This document shows, piece after piece, positions 36,190 to 48,534 of a stretch of 64,000 nucleotides of DNA. The stretch covers positions 15,051,501 to 15,115,500 of the forward strand of contig NC_079377.1 in NCBI RefSeq assembly GCF_021018895.1, read 5' to 3'. The translations under genes and the position numbers were made by a program. Each line of letters begins with the position of its first letter. Within the stretch, counting starts at the first letter, position 1. This DNA is from Seriola aureovittata. Its lineage: Eukaryota; Chordata; Actinopteri; Carangiformes; Carangidae. Under the pieces are notes generated by a model. It made no database searches and had not been told where the DNA came from. It saw nothing but the letters and a program-made list of their open reading frames with translations.

Positions 36190-38967
36190 CTAAGCCAGAT
36201 TAATATATGTAAGATTTTCATCATTTGCTTCAACCTGTTGGAAAAAACAAAAAGTAAGAATTACAACAAGGAAAGAAGAATAGAAATAAAAATTGTAAGT
36301 TTGAGAAATGTGGACAATTTAAAGGCAACACTGAATGAGACCATCAATAACATGGAAAGAAACCACTGAACAACAGTACTGTATGTGACAGTATCTCAGC
36401 ATGAGATTTTATTCTCTTAAAATTTACCCTTTGTTGTCTTTGTTGCCTCGTGATAACCACAGAACTATATATCACATCCACATCAGCCTCAGCATATGAC
36501 TGGGTACAGAAGAAGAGACAGATATGACCGAGAGAACTGGAAACACTTAATTTTTTAAGAATTTTTTTTTTTGTTTTGCATTTGTGAATGGTGACATAAT
36601 ATATTACATTTGAGTGTACCTAGCCTACATGTTGTTTAGTGTACTTGTATTGTGCACTATACAAATTACATTTTACTTAATAACAGAAATCCACTAGGAC
36701 AAAATTATATGATTTAATGTATTTTATCGAACAGAAAAAAAATTTAACAAAATATGATACAACCCTGCAGATTTGAAAAGAGATAGTAGATTCTCAGAAT
36801 GTTACCATGGATTACCTGTCTTGAATAATTCCTCATGTTCTCAGTATTGCCGTATGTTGCTTCCTCTTCAGCCTGTGTTGAAAGAGCAAAGAAATGTCAG
36901 AGGACTGCAAAGAAGACACATTTTTCCCCATTTCATTTTCTTTATACAATTCCAGTGAAACTTGATTTACAATAGAACAATATTAGATTTTATCTACTAT
37001 GCTTAAAATGGTCAAATCGGCCAGGTTTAAATACACAATAACCATGACACGTTCATTTTCATACTGTGGATCCTTAAAGCCTTATTTATATTCCTGAAAA
37101 AAGCAAAAAAGCATATCTTACTTCTGTCATGGATAATGATGCTGCTTTGGTCTGCTCTAAATGTGAAACAGTAAACACACAGTTAATGTAAACACACAAT
37201 AGCTTATATTAAAAAATAAATATTAACATACAAAATTGGAATGACTCGGATTTGTCAAAGTCCAGCATTGACTTACTGTTCTTTTTCAACATGAACCAGA
37301 CGAAAATGGTCACCATTACAATGAAGATCAACAAAATCAGAGAAATCACGAAACTCATCAGGGCAACTGAAACACTGGAGCGTAAATGAATTTATAAAAA
37401 CACACAATGCAAATGAATTAGGATACAGAATGCTCTTGTTCAAACAATACTGCAATATCATGTGATTCTACAAACACATTTGACAAATCTACACATATGT
37501 ATACCTTAGCCATTGAGAGTCAATCTTATTTATTATGTAATACAAAAAAAACATGTACAGAGATTCTTAAATTGAATGGCCACAGTTCTCTTAACACTTT
37601 ATATTTAACTTCTCACCCGGGTTGTTCATGCTGATCTGTGGTAGACACTTCATCTCCAGAAGTAGGGGTGATACTCACAGGCTCAGAAGTGGGTGATAAG
37701 GTAGTGACATCTCTTGTTGTGGCAAGTGTGGCTAATACAAAAGAAGACAATGACAAATAGACGAATATGACAATAATGAAATCCTAACATTTAATCTATA
37801 TTTCATATATATCAAAACATTACACATGGCTGTGCTTGAGAAATATTTATTTAATATTAATTTTAATTTATTTAATATATATTTAATGCTTACATAATAT
37901 AGTACTTACTAGTGGTAGGTCTCTCAGTAACAGTGACATGAACTGGCATCTGTAATTCTCCTTTAACACAGTAATACCAGCCGCTGCTCTCTGTCTTCAG
38001 TCCACTCATAGTCACAGTGAAAACATTGGGGACTGTCGCACTGATGGTCACACTTGTTCCATCTATTGATCCTGATGACCCTGTCACACAGTTCATGCCC
38101 AACCTGCACCACCTCCTTTCTCCAGAGTTTCTATAGTTACAACTGATGTTTATACTCTCTCCTATAAACCCCGTAATCTCCTGATGATCCACAGAGAGGC
38201 TGGGTGTATCTTTGGGGAAAAAACAAAATTCAATATAAAAATGTGGGAATCTTAATCAGTCTCTGTGGCAAACAATGAGACCATCCTTAGTGTTTTTCAC
38301 AAAAGTGAAAATAATAGAAATGTGCTTAAAGGTGCTTTAAGGGTGTCTTACCTGTGGTGACAGACAGGGGAAAATACTGTCTATAATCTGCCCCTCCATT
38401 AATCTCCACAAAACACCAGTAATCAGTGTCTGTATTCGTCAGATCTTTTATAGTCACAGTGAAGATTCTTTGGTTTTTGTCGTCAGAGATTGAAAACTTT
38501 CCTGAACTATGTGGTTGGTTTGTTTTAACTGCATATGAACAGGAGCTCCAGTAATATCCTTTACACAAGTACTTCACGTTGTTCATGTATTTTGAGCCAT
38601 AGAGACATGGGATGGTGATTGAATCTCCGGCCTTCACTGACACTTTACTGACTGTGGTTACACTGTGAACTCCTGCAGCAAGAACAAATGCAGCATTTTA
38701 TTACATATCTAGCAATATTCTTCTTTCATATTACGTGTTCTATATTATTGCATTATTGCAGTTGTTTTAGATTATACACAATTGTTTCCAAATGTCATTA
38801 AATTAAAAAGCTTGTGTGTTACTAATTTGACTGATATTTAATGACAAAAATTACTCATGCCATCATCATCTTACAGGACCAGCTTAAATGTCAGTACAAA
38901 TAAAATGTGACTGTGACTGACCTGTGAGTCCAGTGAGGATGAGAAGAAAGCTGAGATGAACAGTCAT
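36190..38967 (-). CDS. Receptor E: CD300/pIgR-like inhibitory-type receptor
   Basis: Exons in transcript order: signal 38967-38922, D1 38672-38352, D2 38209-37910, stalk 37731-37617, transmembrane 37374-37277, tail 37156-37122, 36872-36816, 36499-36428 and 36234-36190; 362 aa, with no break. D1 and D2 are close to those of C and D. The stalk is the longest among A-E and rich in Ser/Thr/Pro. The membrane segment (FVISLILLIFIVMVTIFVW) has no charge and is followed by FMLKKN. Tail tyrosine motifs are ATYGNT (weak), VIYSSV and LTYINL (both good ITIMs), the last two residues from the stop. Signal exon, first intron and upstream sequence are nearly identical to those of A and B, so E is the likely source of their 5' halves. 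Confidence 0.85.
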
Positions 38968-39839
38968 GTTGGTGAGTCCGACAAAATAACACTTCTTTAC
39001 TTCCTGACTTCTCTAAATACACAATTGCAGCTTCTTAATCTCCTCCTTTTAAGGCAGTTACATGAATTGGTTTGATGATGACGCACATAATCATAGTTAC
39101 TTTACCTTATGAGCATAACCTCTTGAAAGTTCCAAAATGTTTTACAATAATTGAAAAAGAAAATCACAAGTAACAAACAAACATCAAGAAAATCCTTGTT
39201 ACTTTATGCTTTGAACATTTGAGCACTGTACACAGCAATTACTTAAAACTTTTGAAACCTGAGTTACAAAATCTTTTACAATCATTTAAAAATCACAAGT
39301 AAGACACAAACATAGGGAAAAATATTATTATTATCATACCTTTCATGCACTCATTGAATCTGCTGTTTCTGAATAATAATTGAGAATAGAGGGAGTTCAA
39401 CCACTAGTCACAGAGCCACTTCCTTTCTTTGATCAGTTTCAGTGGCTTCTGTTTCAAACTATTCATGGTTCAGCTGTTGCTTTCAATGCATCAAATGGAC
39501 AGCAACAAATTCCCTACATTACAGATTAAGACAGAGTCTTAACACCATTCTTCCACACTTGCCATTTTGAATTCTTTTACTTTTAAGCATGTACTAGTGG
39601 GAAAATCAAAACATGTTATATTACATATATTTATGTTATCTTTGACATATTATTCATATTATCTTTTCAAAAATATTTGATGCACTGTATGTGTGCAGAT
39701 TTGCACAGAATAATACTGTGACCAAAAGTCTCCAGATCACAATGCAGGACTGACTAACTGATTAATCCAAGGCAATGTGCGGTACAACTAATAAAGCGAA
39801 CATCAGGATGACTTTATCAATGTCGTCATACTTGCAAAA
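38968..39839. other. Spacer between receptor genes E and F
   Basis: The first 230 bases match the upstream block of gene B and presumably hold the shared promoter. No exon was recognised in the rest. Confidence 0.45.
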
Positions 39840-42800
39840 TTAATGTTCTCTCATCCTATCTTGCTCATTATCACTTCGATCAGCTGGTTCAGCCTAAAAA
39901 GCAGAGAAGAGATCCTGAATAATTACGTACTAATGATAACGACAATAATAATCCACCTGAGTTATTGACAGTTAACTGACGTATGAAAGGTCATGAGTTT
40001 AAAATAAGTTACATACCATTTGTTGCACACTATCTTTTATTACAATGGAACTGTATAGCACGGTCTCCTCGGGCATATGGTTCTGCTGGATGAGATACAG
40101 TAAATAGTTAAAGTGATACATTTTTTTTTGGGGGGGGGGGCAATGAATAAATACAAAAGTAGACAAATATGCATTTTAGGCACTCTTCTCTATGACTGTC
40201 TTTAACAAAAGTAGATTAACTCACCAGTTTTACTTTCTTCCAGGGTGCCACACATTGATAATGAACAACAGTAGCATAGAGCACTTCAGGATCTCTCCCG
40301 GTTTCTGAACACTATGATGGATAATTGAAATATGGCATTAATCTCATCTCATCATGTTATGTCACTTTTATTTGCTTTACCCTGTTTAACTGGTTGCTTA
40401 TTGGACTGGTCATTTTGCTTACAGAAGTTAACTGTTGTAGAGCGTATGTATGTGTTATACTCAATACTTGCAAAGCCATCTTATAATACAAGTATAGCTA
40501 TTTTTATCTACATGGTCTGGAGTTTACTCATGTGAAGAGCACTCATATACAGGATATCTAAAATCATGTTAGGACATTCTTGTTAAGTAAGGTGGATAGT
40601 TTGTGATTGTGAAGTTTAGATCATCATTGAAGCTGTAGGAGGAGAAAAAGTCACTGCACTGTATTTGATTTTGATACCAATATTTATTATATATTAATAT
40701 TATATAGTTTATTTGTATCTACAAGGGTCACATATTAACAGTTCTTCCATTGTTGACCCTATCGTATCGTATTATCTGATGGGTCACATCAAGTGTGATC
40801 TTGGACAGGCCCTTTTTTTAAATAGTGTAACTATCTATATGATCTCATTATTATCTTGCTTATTTTAAGTAGGAGAACTTGGAGTATACTGTAAAATGTT
40901 TTATTTACTAAGCAAAGAAGAAATATGTAAGTGAAGGTGACCATGTATTTATTCCAAACTAATAGTGGGAAATACATGGTTATATCTTACCACAGTGATG
41001 TCAGGCCCCTCAGGTTTGCTCTTTTCTAAAACACATGAATTTTTGATATTTTAGAATAACTGATATTTTATACCTGGATTTGTTTTAGCAGAGTTTACAA
41101 AAGACTTACGACATTTTATCATTCTCCATCCAAAAAAGGCAGCAGGAACAACCAACAGCTGTAAGGCCAGGATGGTGATGAGAACTGTCAATTTAGTGGA
41201 CCTATAGAAGATGTGGATTAAAGTTACATTTAATTAAATGACATAAAGCCGTAATGTTGCCTGAAATTAGCCACTGCATTAAAATGTTGTTTTGTTATAT
41301 AAGCTTTATTTTGTAAATCTAAAACAAATAAAAAATGCAAATTATTTCATCTTGAGTTACAGAGTTTGCATGGAAGAAAATGATGTGCTTTATTAGATGT
41401 AACAACATAATCTGTGGTCAAGACTGAATGGACAGAATAATCTTCCATGCTCATTTGTTGTTTGTTAGTGTTTTAAAGTGACTGCAATTAGAGCATATTT
41501 GTTTGTTAGTATTAGGAAACACAAAGGGTGGAGAGGGAAACATATGCAGAAATAAGATCTGAACCCAGTTAAGTTGTTGAAGTAAAATAAAGTAAAGGAT
41601 ACACACCTCTTGTGTTCATCTTGCAGGGTCTCTCTGTCTCTCGGTCCCTCAGATATGATGGTGTTTGTGGGACGAGCTGTTTGTGGCTCAGTACTCATGA
41701 GCGAGGAAGAATGCTGGTGAGTGGTTGAAATTGTCCCTGTGAAGTCTATTAATGTGAAAACTCAGGTTAATTAATGATGATCTGTCAATAAGAAAGTTGG
41801 CTTTAAAATCTATACATTCATCTGACAAACAAAAAACATTGGACATGGAACATGGAACATTACGAAATACAATAAAATTTTCGGTATTTCATTTTTCATA
41901 TGGAAAATTGAACTGATAATTGTTACACAGAGCTATGATATCATGGTATTTCTTACACTGTATATTGTGGATTATTGTACTTTAACTCCGAGACTTTCAA
42001 GGTAAATGACATGAATAGATTTTATACTGTAAGACAAGTATTATTTTAGGGTTTTGTTTGTGTTACCTGCTGTACTGGGGCTCATTGTAGTTGTAGTAGT
42101 TGAGGTTAATTCATGAACAGTTACAAGAACCGGCATCTGTAATTTTCCTTTGACGCACCAATACCAGCCGCTGCTCTCTGTTGTCAGTTCACTCATAGTC
42201 ACAGTGAAAACATTTGGGACACTTGTATTGATGGTCACTGGTGTTCCATCTATTGATCTGCTCTGATCTGTCACACAGTTCCTGCCCAGTCTGCACCACT
42301 TTGTCACTTTTGGATATTTATGGTGGCACGCAACAGTCACACTTCCTCCTTCAAATGCTGTAATTTTCTGTTGGTCCACATACAGACTTGACATACCTTG
42401 AAAAAAACAAGAGTAAGAAATTAAGTAGGAAATAAGTTTCAATGTGTTTCTCCCGCCAAATTCAAAAAAAGGATTTCAAATGTGTTAAAACATTTAAGGG
42501 ATTTTACCTGTGGTGACTGACAGATGAAAGTATTGTCGAACATCTCTGTTTTTTTCAATCTCCACACCACACCACCAGTAATGAGAGTCCTTATGCGTCA
42601 GATCATGAATTGATACCGTGAAGATGTTTTGGTCTGTGTCATCGTAGATTGAAAACTTTTCTGAACTGCTTTTTGGTTGGTCTGTTTGAGCTACTATTGT
42701 GCAAACTATAAAAAAATGTCCTTCACACAAGTATTTCACATGGTTTCTGTAGTGAGGCTCATAGAGACATGGGATAGAGATGGAGCCTCCAGTCTTGACT

Positions 42801-43177
42801 GACACTTCACTCACTGTCATAATTCCACAGTGAATTCCTGACAAAACAACAGCAGACACTTATTCAATGGTGATGGCTTCCGATATATTGAGTATAACAC
42901 CATCAGCTTCAGGTTACACATGCGTCACAGCTAAATAACACATCTGTTACAAATTATTATCATTACTTAACTTTAATACAATATTTATGATTAATACTGG
43001 TGCCTTGTTGTCACTTTAAATGTATAACTCAAATTTTATTAATGGACATCAATATATCAACACCAATTATATTGTTTTAATCATAAATCTGACTATCATT
43101 TATTCTTATTAAGGCTTAGCTGACTTACCCATCAGTCCAGCAAGTATTATAAGGTGAGAAACATATGGCGAAGTCAT
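39840..43177 (-). CDS. Receptor F: divergent CD300/pIgR-like inhibitory-type receptor
   Basis: Exons in transcript order: signal 43177-43129, D1 42837-42508, D2 42396-42067, stalk 41745-41607, transmembrane 41201-41110, tail 41025-40991, 40311-40225, 40082-40017 and 39893-39840; 393 aa, all phases consistent. It has the same architecture and exon phases as A-E but is much more diverged. D1 has KYLCEGHFFIVC and a doubled Trp in HYWWCGVE; D2 has KWCRLGRNC and GWYWCVKGK and runs into a Thr-rich stretch (TSTTTTTMSPSTAG). The stalk is 46 residues. The span (LTVLITILALQLLVVPAAFF) is uncharged. The tail carries two good ITIMs, VLYATV and VLYSSI, in separate cassette exons. It is the array member nearest polh and may represent an older branch; its promoter block does not resemble those of the others. 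Confidence 0.85.
40121..40140. repeat. T-run joined to G-run
   Basis: Nine or more T followed by about eleven G, inside an intron of receptor F. A G-run of this length could form unusual structure and is error-prone in sequencing. Confidence 0.8.
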
Positions 43178-43605
43178 ACTGGCATTAATATTGCAAGTGC
43201 ATGAGCTCTTTCAGTATCACTGTGGGTAACTAACTAAGTTCCTTCCTCATTTTTAACACTTCTTTTGGCCCTGCCAGGTGCAGACTGAAACAATACAGAA
43301 GGCTGGGGATATGACTACATTCCATGCAATCCTGTTCACGCAAACCATCAGACTGCTAATTTTGTAGGCTAACCCTACTGACAGGAAAGTTATCCAGATT
43401 ACAAAATAAAAAAAATTTGGGCCTGACCAACAAATATGAAAAAATATGTTCAAATAAGTGATATTTTTAACCATTTTAGCATGTTATTAAATGAGAAAGT
43501 GGAGGCCACATGTGTACTATTATAGCAGAAACCAAATGTAGGTTATAATTATATTATGTCAATAATTTAACTTAACATTAGGTGAAGGGCAGTAGTTTTC
43601 CCATG

Positions 43606-43636
<31 letters not shown>

Positions 43637-44561
43637 TAAATAAATAAATAATGTTACTGCTTTCTGGTTATAGCTCCTCACTTTTGGGATAACACAATTA
43701 AATCAAACTTTTATTGATGGTGATTATCAAAGGGAAACTCTTGAAAGATAGGGATGGCAATAGCAGCACTGTACTCCATAAGCAGTAACTGAATTTCATT
43801 TACTTCCTTTCTGCCTGTAGTAAACATTATACCGTTGGATTTATACATGACAATTTAATTAAAAAGCTGAAAAAGGGTTGCAGATGAAGATGTTTAAAAC
43901 TGTTTATAATTAATGTTAACTGTCCCTAACATAAAGCAGAAATTTTAAATCTAATTGAAGGAATTTGGGAATAAGTACAACTTCTTAAGTAACCATCTTA
44001 GTAAGAAACACAGTTCTTCACATGATTAAATAATATAAAAGTAAAATAGAGTCAAAATTTCAACAATTAGAACAATGTCTTTTTTTTTTTCTTACAGAAT
44101 TTCAGGATGAGGAATAACCCCAATTTGTTTGACAAATATAGTTCTATCTAACAAATGTTGTTGTGGTTGATGTGCAAACTTACCCAAATCCAGTAAAATC
44201 GAGACATGCTAAGGTTTGTAGCTTTATGATAAGAAATTAACGCACTTATTAACCCACTCCTTAAGAGCCAAGCGTCCAAACTGAGTTTTGTACAAGCCTA
44301 AATGTGAAAACATTAACTTCTTTACTATTTTTTGTTACTAGCTGTAGTTAAACGACCTCATCACTATGGCCGACATAATGGCCTACCTGTAACTTTGCAT
44401 TCGTCGACTTTAGATGACGTTTTTATGTAAATTCGGATGTCTACGTCAATAGAAAGTGACAGTAACGGAAACATCTATATTTCGGCGCCCGGTTCAACCT
44501 CAGTGAGCATCCACAGTTGGTGTCTATTTTATTTTCGCTGACCGACGCTCCTTCTCCAGGG
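43178..44561. other. Divergent intergenic region between receptor F and polh
   Basis: No further gene was recognised. It holds a (CT)n microsatellite at 43606-43631. The polh promoter should lie in the last 200 bases, where GC content rises (GGCGCCCGG near 44480) without a TATA box. A small spliced 5' UTR is possible, because CTCCAG stands directly before the start codon. Confidence 0.45.
43606..43631. repeat. (CT)n microsatellite
   Basis: Thirteen CT units in the intergenic region between receptor F and polh. Confidence 0.95.
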
Positions 44562-47500
44562 ATGGAGTATGGAAAAGAGAGAGTGGTGGCGTTGGTGGAC
44601 ATGGACTGTTTTTACGTCCAGGTGGAGCAGAGGCTGAATCCAGCTCTGAGGAACACTGCCTGTGTGGTGGCCCAGTACAAGACGTGGAAAGGAGGCAGGT
44701 GAGTTTCTGACACAGAGATACTGTTTTTATGATTAATGCAACTGAAACCGCGGTCGTTCAGCCTCTGGATAGCTAGATGACATTGCTTAGCTAACTTAGA
44801 AATGGTAGTCTGACAAAAAATCTGAACTCAAGGTGCATTTACTAGCTTTTTCTACCCACAGCAGTCAAATGCCATCACGTGACCAAGTTATGAAACTTCG
44901 ATGGGATCATACTAACTATGCAACCCCATTTCCTGCTCGGTTCAATGATGGTCTCTGGCATTAGATGTAAATAGCATCTTTGATTTGGCTGTCCACCGAC
45001 TCCTGGTCAATGATTTTTACACCTTCCAGTCGATGCTGTGACCTGGCAGCATGAGACTTAACTGTGACTGCAAAGACTTCTCTCTCTTCAGCACACACTG
45101 TGTTTACATTGACACTATACTCGACTTGTGTCTGTTCAGTTGCATCGACCATTTAAATGGCCGTCTCTGTGTTGGCAACTCACCCGCCCTAATCTCCCAC
45201 AGATAACCACTTTGGACTTAATGTTAACATGCTCTTACGGTTCTTAATTAAATATCATCCTCTGTTAGTATCATAGCTGTGAGCTATGAGGCCAGGGCCC
45301 ATGGTGTCACCAGGAACATGTGGGTGGACGATGCAAAGAAACTGTGCCCAGACCTCCAGGTGGCACGAGTGCGTGAGTCTCATGGCAAGGCAGATCTAAC
45401 ACAGTAAGTGCTGGTATTGGTATGTACTATGTACCACTTGCACTTCCTGTCTTTGATAGCATTAATGGTTGATCTGTTATTTTAATACCTCCACTCCTAT
45501 GACCAGTTGTAAGATAAATAACCTACTCACTCCTTGTGTAGTTACAGGGAGGCAAGTGTGGAGGTGATTGAGGTGATGTCTCGCTTTGCTGTGATCGAAA
45601 GAGCCAGCATTGATGAAGCCTACATGGACCTGACTGCTGCAGTCCAGCAGCGGCTGAAAACCATGACGGACAAACAAATAGAGCCTCACCTGCTGAAGAC
45701 AACCTACATCCAGGGGTACCCACAAAGTTCACAGGAAGAGGATACATCTGCAGAGGATGCTGTCTTGGATAAAGGTAGGCTATAACCAAAAACTAACTGA
45801 TTACTCGAGTAATCATTTCAGTGTTGGACACAGGAAGCGCACCACACAAACTCTGGTAGGATGTATCCCACTAATAGCATCATGTTTGTCTACAGAGGAG
45901 CTGAGGTCCAGAGGTCTCCAGGAGTGGCTGGCATCCTTACCTGCCCCTCCATCAGGGGAGCATAGCTCTGCAGATCTGCAGCTGACTGTGGGGGCACTCA
46001 TTGTCGAGGAAATGAGAGCAGCCGTGGAGAAACACACAGGCTTCCGCTGTTCAGCAGGGATATCACACAATAAGGTACGAAAACCTCTCATTGTTCTGTT
46101 CTTGGTATAGTGTAATGCTAGTTCAATACTCTAAAGAGCAATAATTATTTTTGCTATGGTCACAGATAATTGTCTGTTTTTCTAGGTACTAGCCAAGCTA
46201 GCTTGTGGACTGAACAAACCTAACCGGCAAACTGTTCTGCCTCTGGACTCTGTAACAGAACTTTTCAACTCTCTACCCATCAGCAAGATGTGAGTTCAAA
46301 GTATTACTCTGTCATAAAGAATGTATTCATCACATTTTTTAATCACATAATCTGACATAGAAGTTTAAAAACAGAAGGTGACTAGCAATATACTGAACTC
46401 ATGTATTGCTTATTTCATCTATGCAGCCGTAACCTGGGGGGTAAGCTGGGTGCCTCCATCACTGAAACTCTGGGAATTGAGAACATGGGAGATCTGACTC
46501 GCTTCTCTCAGGCCCAACTGGGACAGCACTTTGGAGAAAAAACAGGGTAAGACAAGCTAGATATTCCTTTAAAAGTCAAAAGTCTCATAAGATGACTGGC
46601 AAACAGAAGTCTTGCTTAGTATGACATCATCATATTTTTAAAAGGAATTGACATTTCCTTACAAAGACAAACCTGTTTGACAAATTGCTCCAAAAATAAA
46701 CTGGACTTAAATTCTTAATATTGTCTTTATACTTAATTACCAAGTGCATTCATCTCTCTGAATGTCTTTGCCTTGCAGCCAATGGTTGTATGACTTGTGT
46801 CGGGGGATTGAGTTTGAAGCAGTAAAACCCAGACAGCTACCTAAGTCCATCGGCTGCAGTAAAAACTTCCCTGGGAAGACATCACTGGCTACAAAAGAGC
46901 AGGTACAGACCCTCAGTCTCTGCCACCCCTGTGTTACATCAGGGATGGAAACGTATTAATCTGACTTTGATTTTTAGGCTTATTTTGACTGAAATTTAGA
47001 AAGAATATTTTATTGTTTTCATGTTGATTATTGATAACCTCTGTGTAGGTACAGTACTGGCTTCATCAACTTGCTCTTGAGTTGGAGGAGAGGCTGACCA
47101 AGGACAGAGAAGTGGTGAGAAAAAACTTTGTTTTTTTTCTTTGCCCTTATTACAGTAGGGTCAACAACTTTATCTTTTGGGTTTCACATTGAAGCCATCT
47201 ATAGTAAATATAACTGGGATTGATGTTAGTGGCTGTGATTTCTCATCGCATTACAGAATGGTCGAGTGGCTAAATTGTTGACAGTTGGTGTACGTCAGCT
47301 TGGGGATAAGAGGCCGAGCAGCTTTTCTCGCTGTTGTGCTTTAGTGCGCTATGAAGCGACCAAAATATCCAGTGACAGTTTTGCCATCATCAAGAGTCTC
47401 AGCACAGCAGGAAGCCACCAGGCTACATGGTAATAATAAGATAAAACAATTAAATATTTAAAGTCATTGGTTGAAGGAATTCTGTGATTATGACACTTTT

Positions 47501-48500
47501 TTTTTTTTTTTTTTTTTTAAATCATGTCCGCAGGACTCCACCCCTCACCCTGCTACACCTCTCAGCCAGCAAATTCAGTGATGCTCCATCAGCAGGAGGG
47601 ATAGCTGGTTTCCTTTCCAGTGATGTCACTTCAACCCAGAGCCTTTTCTCAACCACTCAGTCCACCACACAGCCACTCTCTGAACTGAAAAATAACTCAA
47701 CATGCAAACAACCTGGCACTATTCAGTCCTTCTTTCAAAAGGCATCTGAGAAACAAAGACAGAAAGCAACAAAAGAAGATGAGGAGGAGGATGAAGATAG
47801 AAGATCCACAGGAATTCTCCCATGTTCAGCCATCACTTTCAAACCCTCTGCAACTGGTAGTCAAGAAGAGTCAGGTATCAATAGCCCTCTTTCTTCCTTA
47901 CCACCTTCCCCTCATTGTAAGAATGGTTCATCCAGCCCCCATCCTGGCATTTCCTCTTTCTTCCACAAGAAGAGTCTTGAGAGAAGCTCCCACGCCTCAG
48001 CATCAACGACATCAACTGCAACAGTCAATGAAAAAGAAGACTCGGAAGACACTGTTGCTCTTGGGTCAGGCCTGCAGGATAAACATAGCTCAGAGTTTAC
48101 ATGTCACCAGTCACCATGTGAAGAGTTAAAGGATGAACTGGACATTAATGCAGAGGAAAATCGCAATCGTCCTAGTGTGTCCAGAGAAGACCTCTTAAAG
48201 TGTCAACGCTGTGGCCAGGAGGTGTTGGTCTGGGAAATGCCTGAACACAATGATTATCACTTTGCCCTGGACCTCCAGAATTCACTCTCTTCCTCTACGA
48301 GTTCAGCAGCTCTTTCTACCTCCTCCCCCACTGCCTCCTCTTCTTCCTCTGCATCTCCTCTCAGAGTGGGAGTAGCAGGCACAGCCCAGTCCTCCAGGGG
48401 CAAGACAAAAACCAGAGGCCAGTCAGGACCCCAGCCGAAAAGACACTGCTCTCAAGGTGGCAGTACGGGCACTCTGGATTCTTTTTTCAAGAGGAAATGA
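44562..48500 (+). CDS. polh: DNA polymerase eta (Y-family translesion polymerase)
   Basis: Ten exons: 44562-44698, 45269-45403, 45542-45774, 45896-46074, 46186-46289, 46427-46546, 46779-46902, 47049-47114, 47257-47429, 47534-48500; 745 aa (human 713). The enzyme replicates past UV cyclobutane dimers in the nucleus. Catalytic carboxylates are Asp13 (LVDMDCFYVQVEQR) and Asp115-Glu116 (ERASIDEAYMDLT), at the human positions. The finger/palm block GIIAVSYEAR appears here as GSIIAVSYEARAHGVTR. The thumb and little-finger markers SAGISHNKVLAKLACGLNKP and LPKSIGCSKNFPGKTSLAT are intact. The unstructured C-terminal part, encoded by the last exon, has three FF motifs: TIQSFFQKA (486-494), GISSFFHKK (562-570) and the terminal PIP box TLDSFFKRK (737-745). 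It also has a UBZ3 zinc finger with C647, C650, H662 and H666, the human spacing. gtpbp2 follows in convergent orientation, as at human 6p21. Confidence 0.97.
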
Positions 48501-48528
48501 AAATGTGACTAATAGCATTTTTAAATTA

Positions 48529-48534
48529 AATAAA
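48529..48534 (+). terminator. Candidate polyadenylation signal of polh
   Basis: AATAAA only 29 bases after the polh stop codon, giving a very short 3' UTR. Later signals could be used as well. Confidence 0.5.

Noticed and set aside
44517..44561. Upstream in-frame extension of polh
   Set aside because: There is no ATG in this stretch; the family N-terminus starts at the ATG at 44562, and CTCCAG just before it looks like a splice acceptor.
45477..46091. Several minus-strand open frames of 80-90 codons
   Set aside because: They overlap polh exons 3 and 4 and are antisense shadows.
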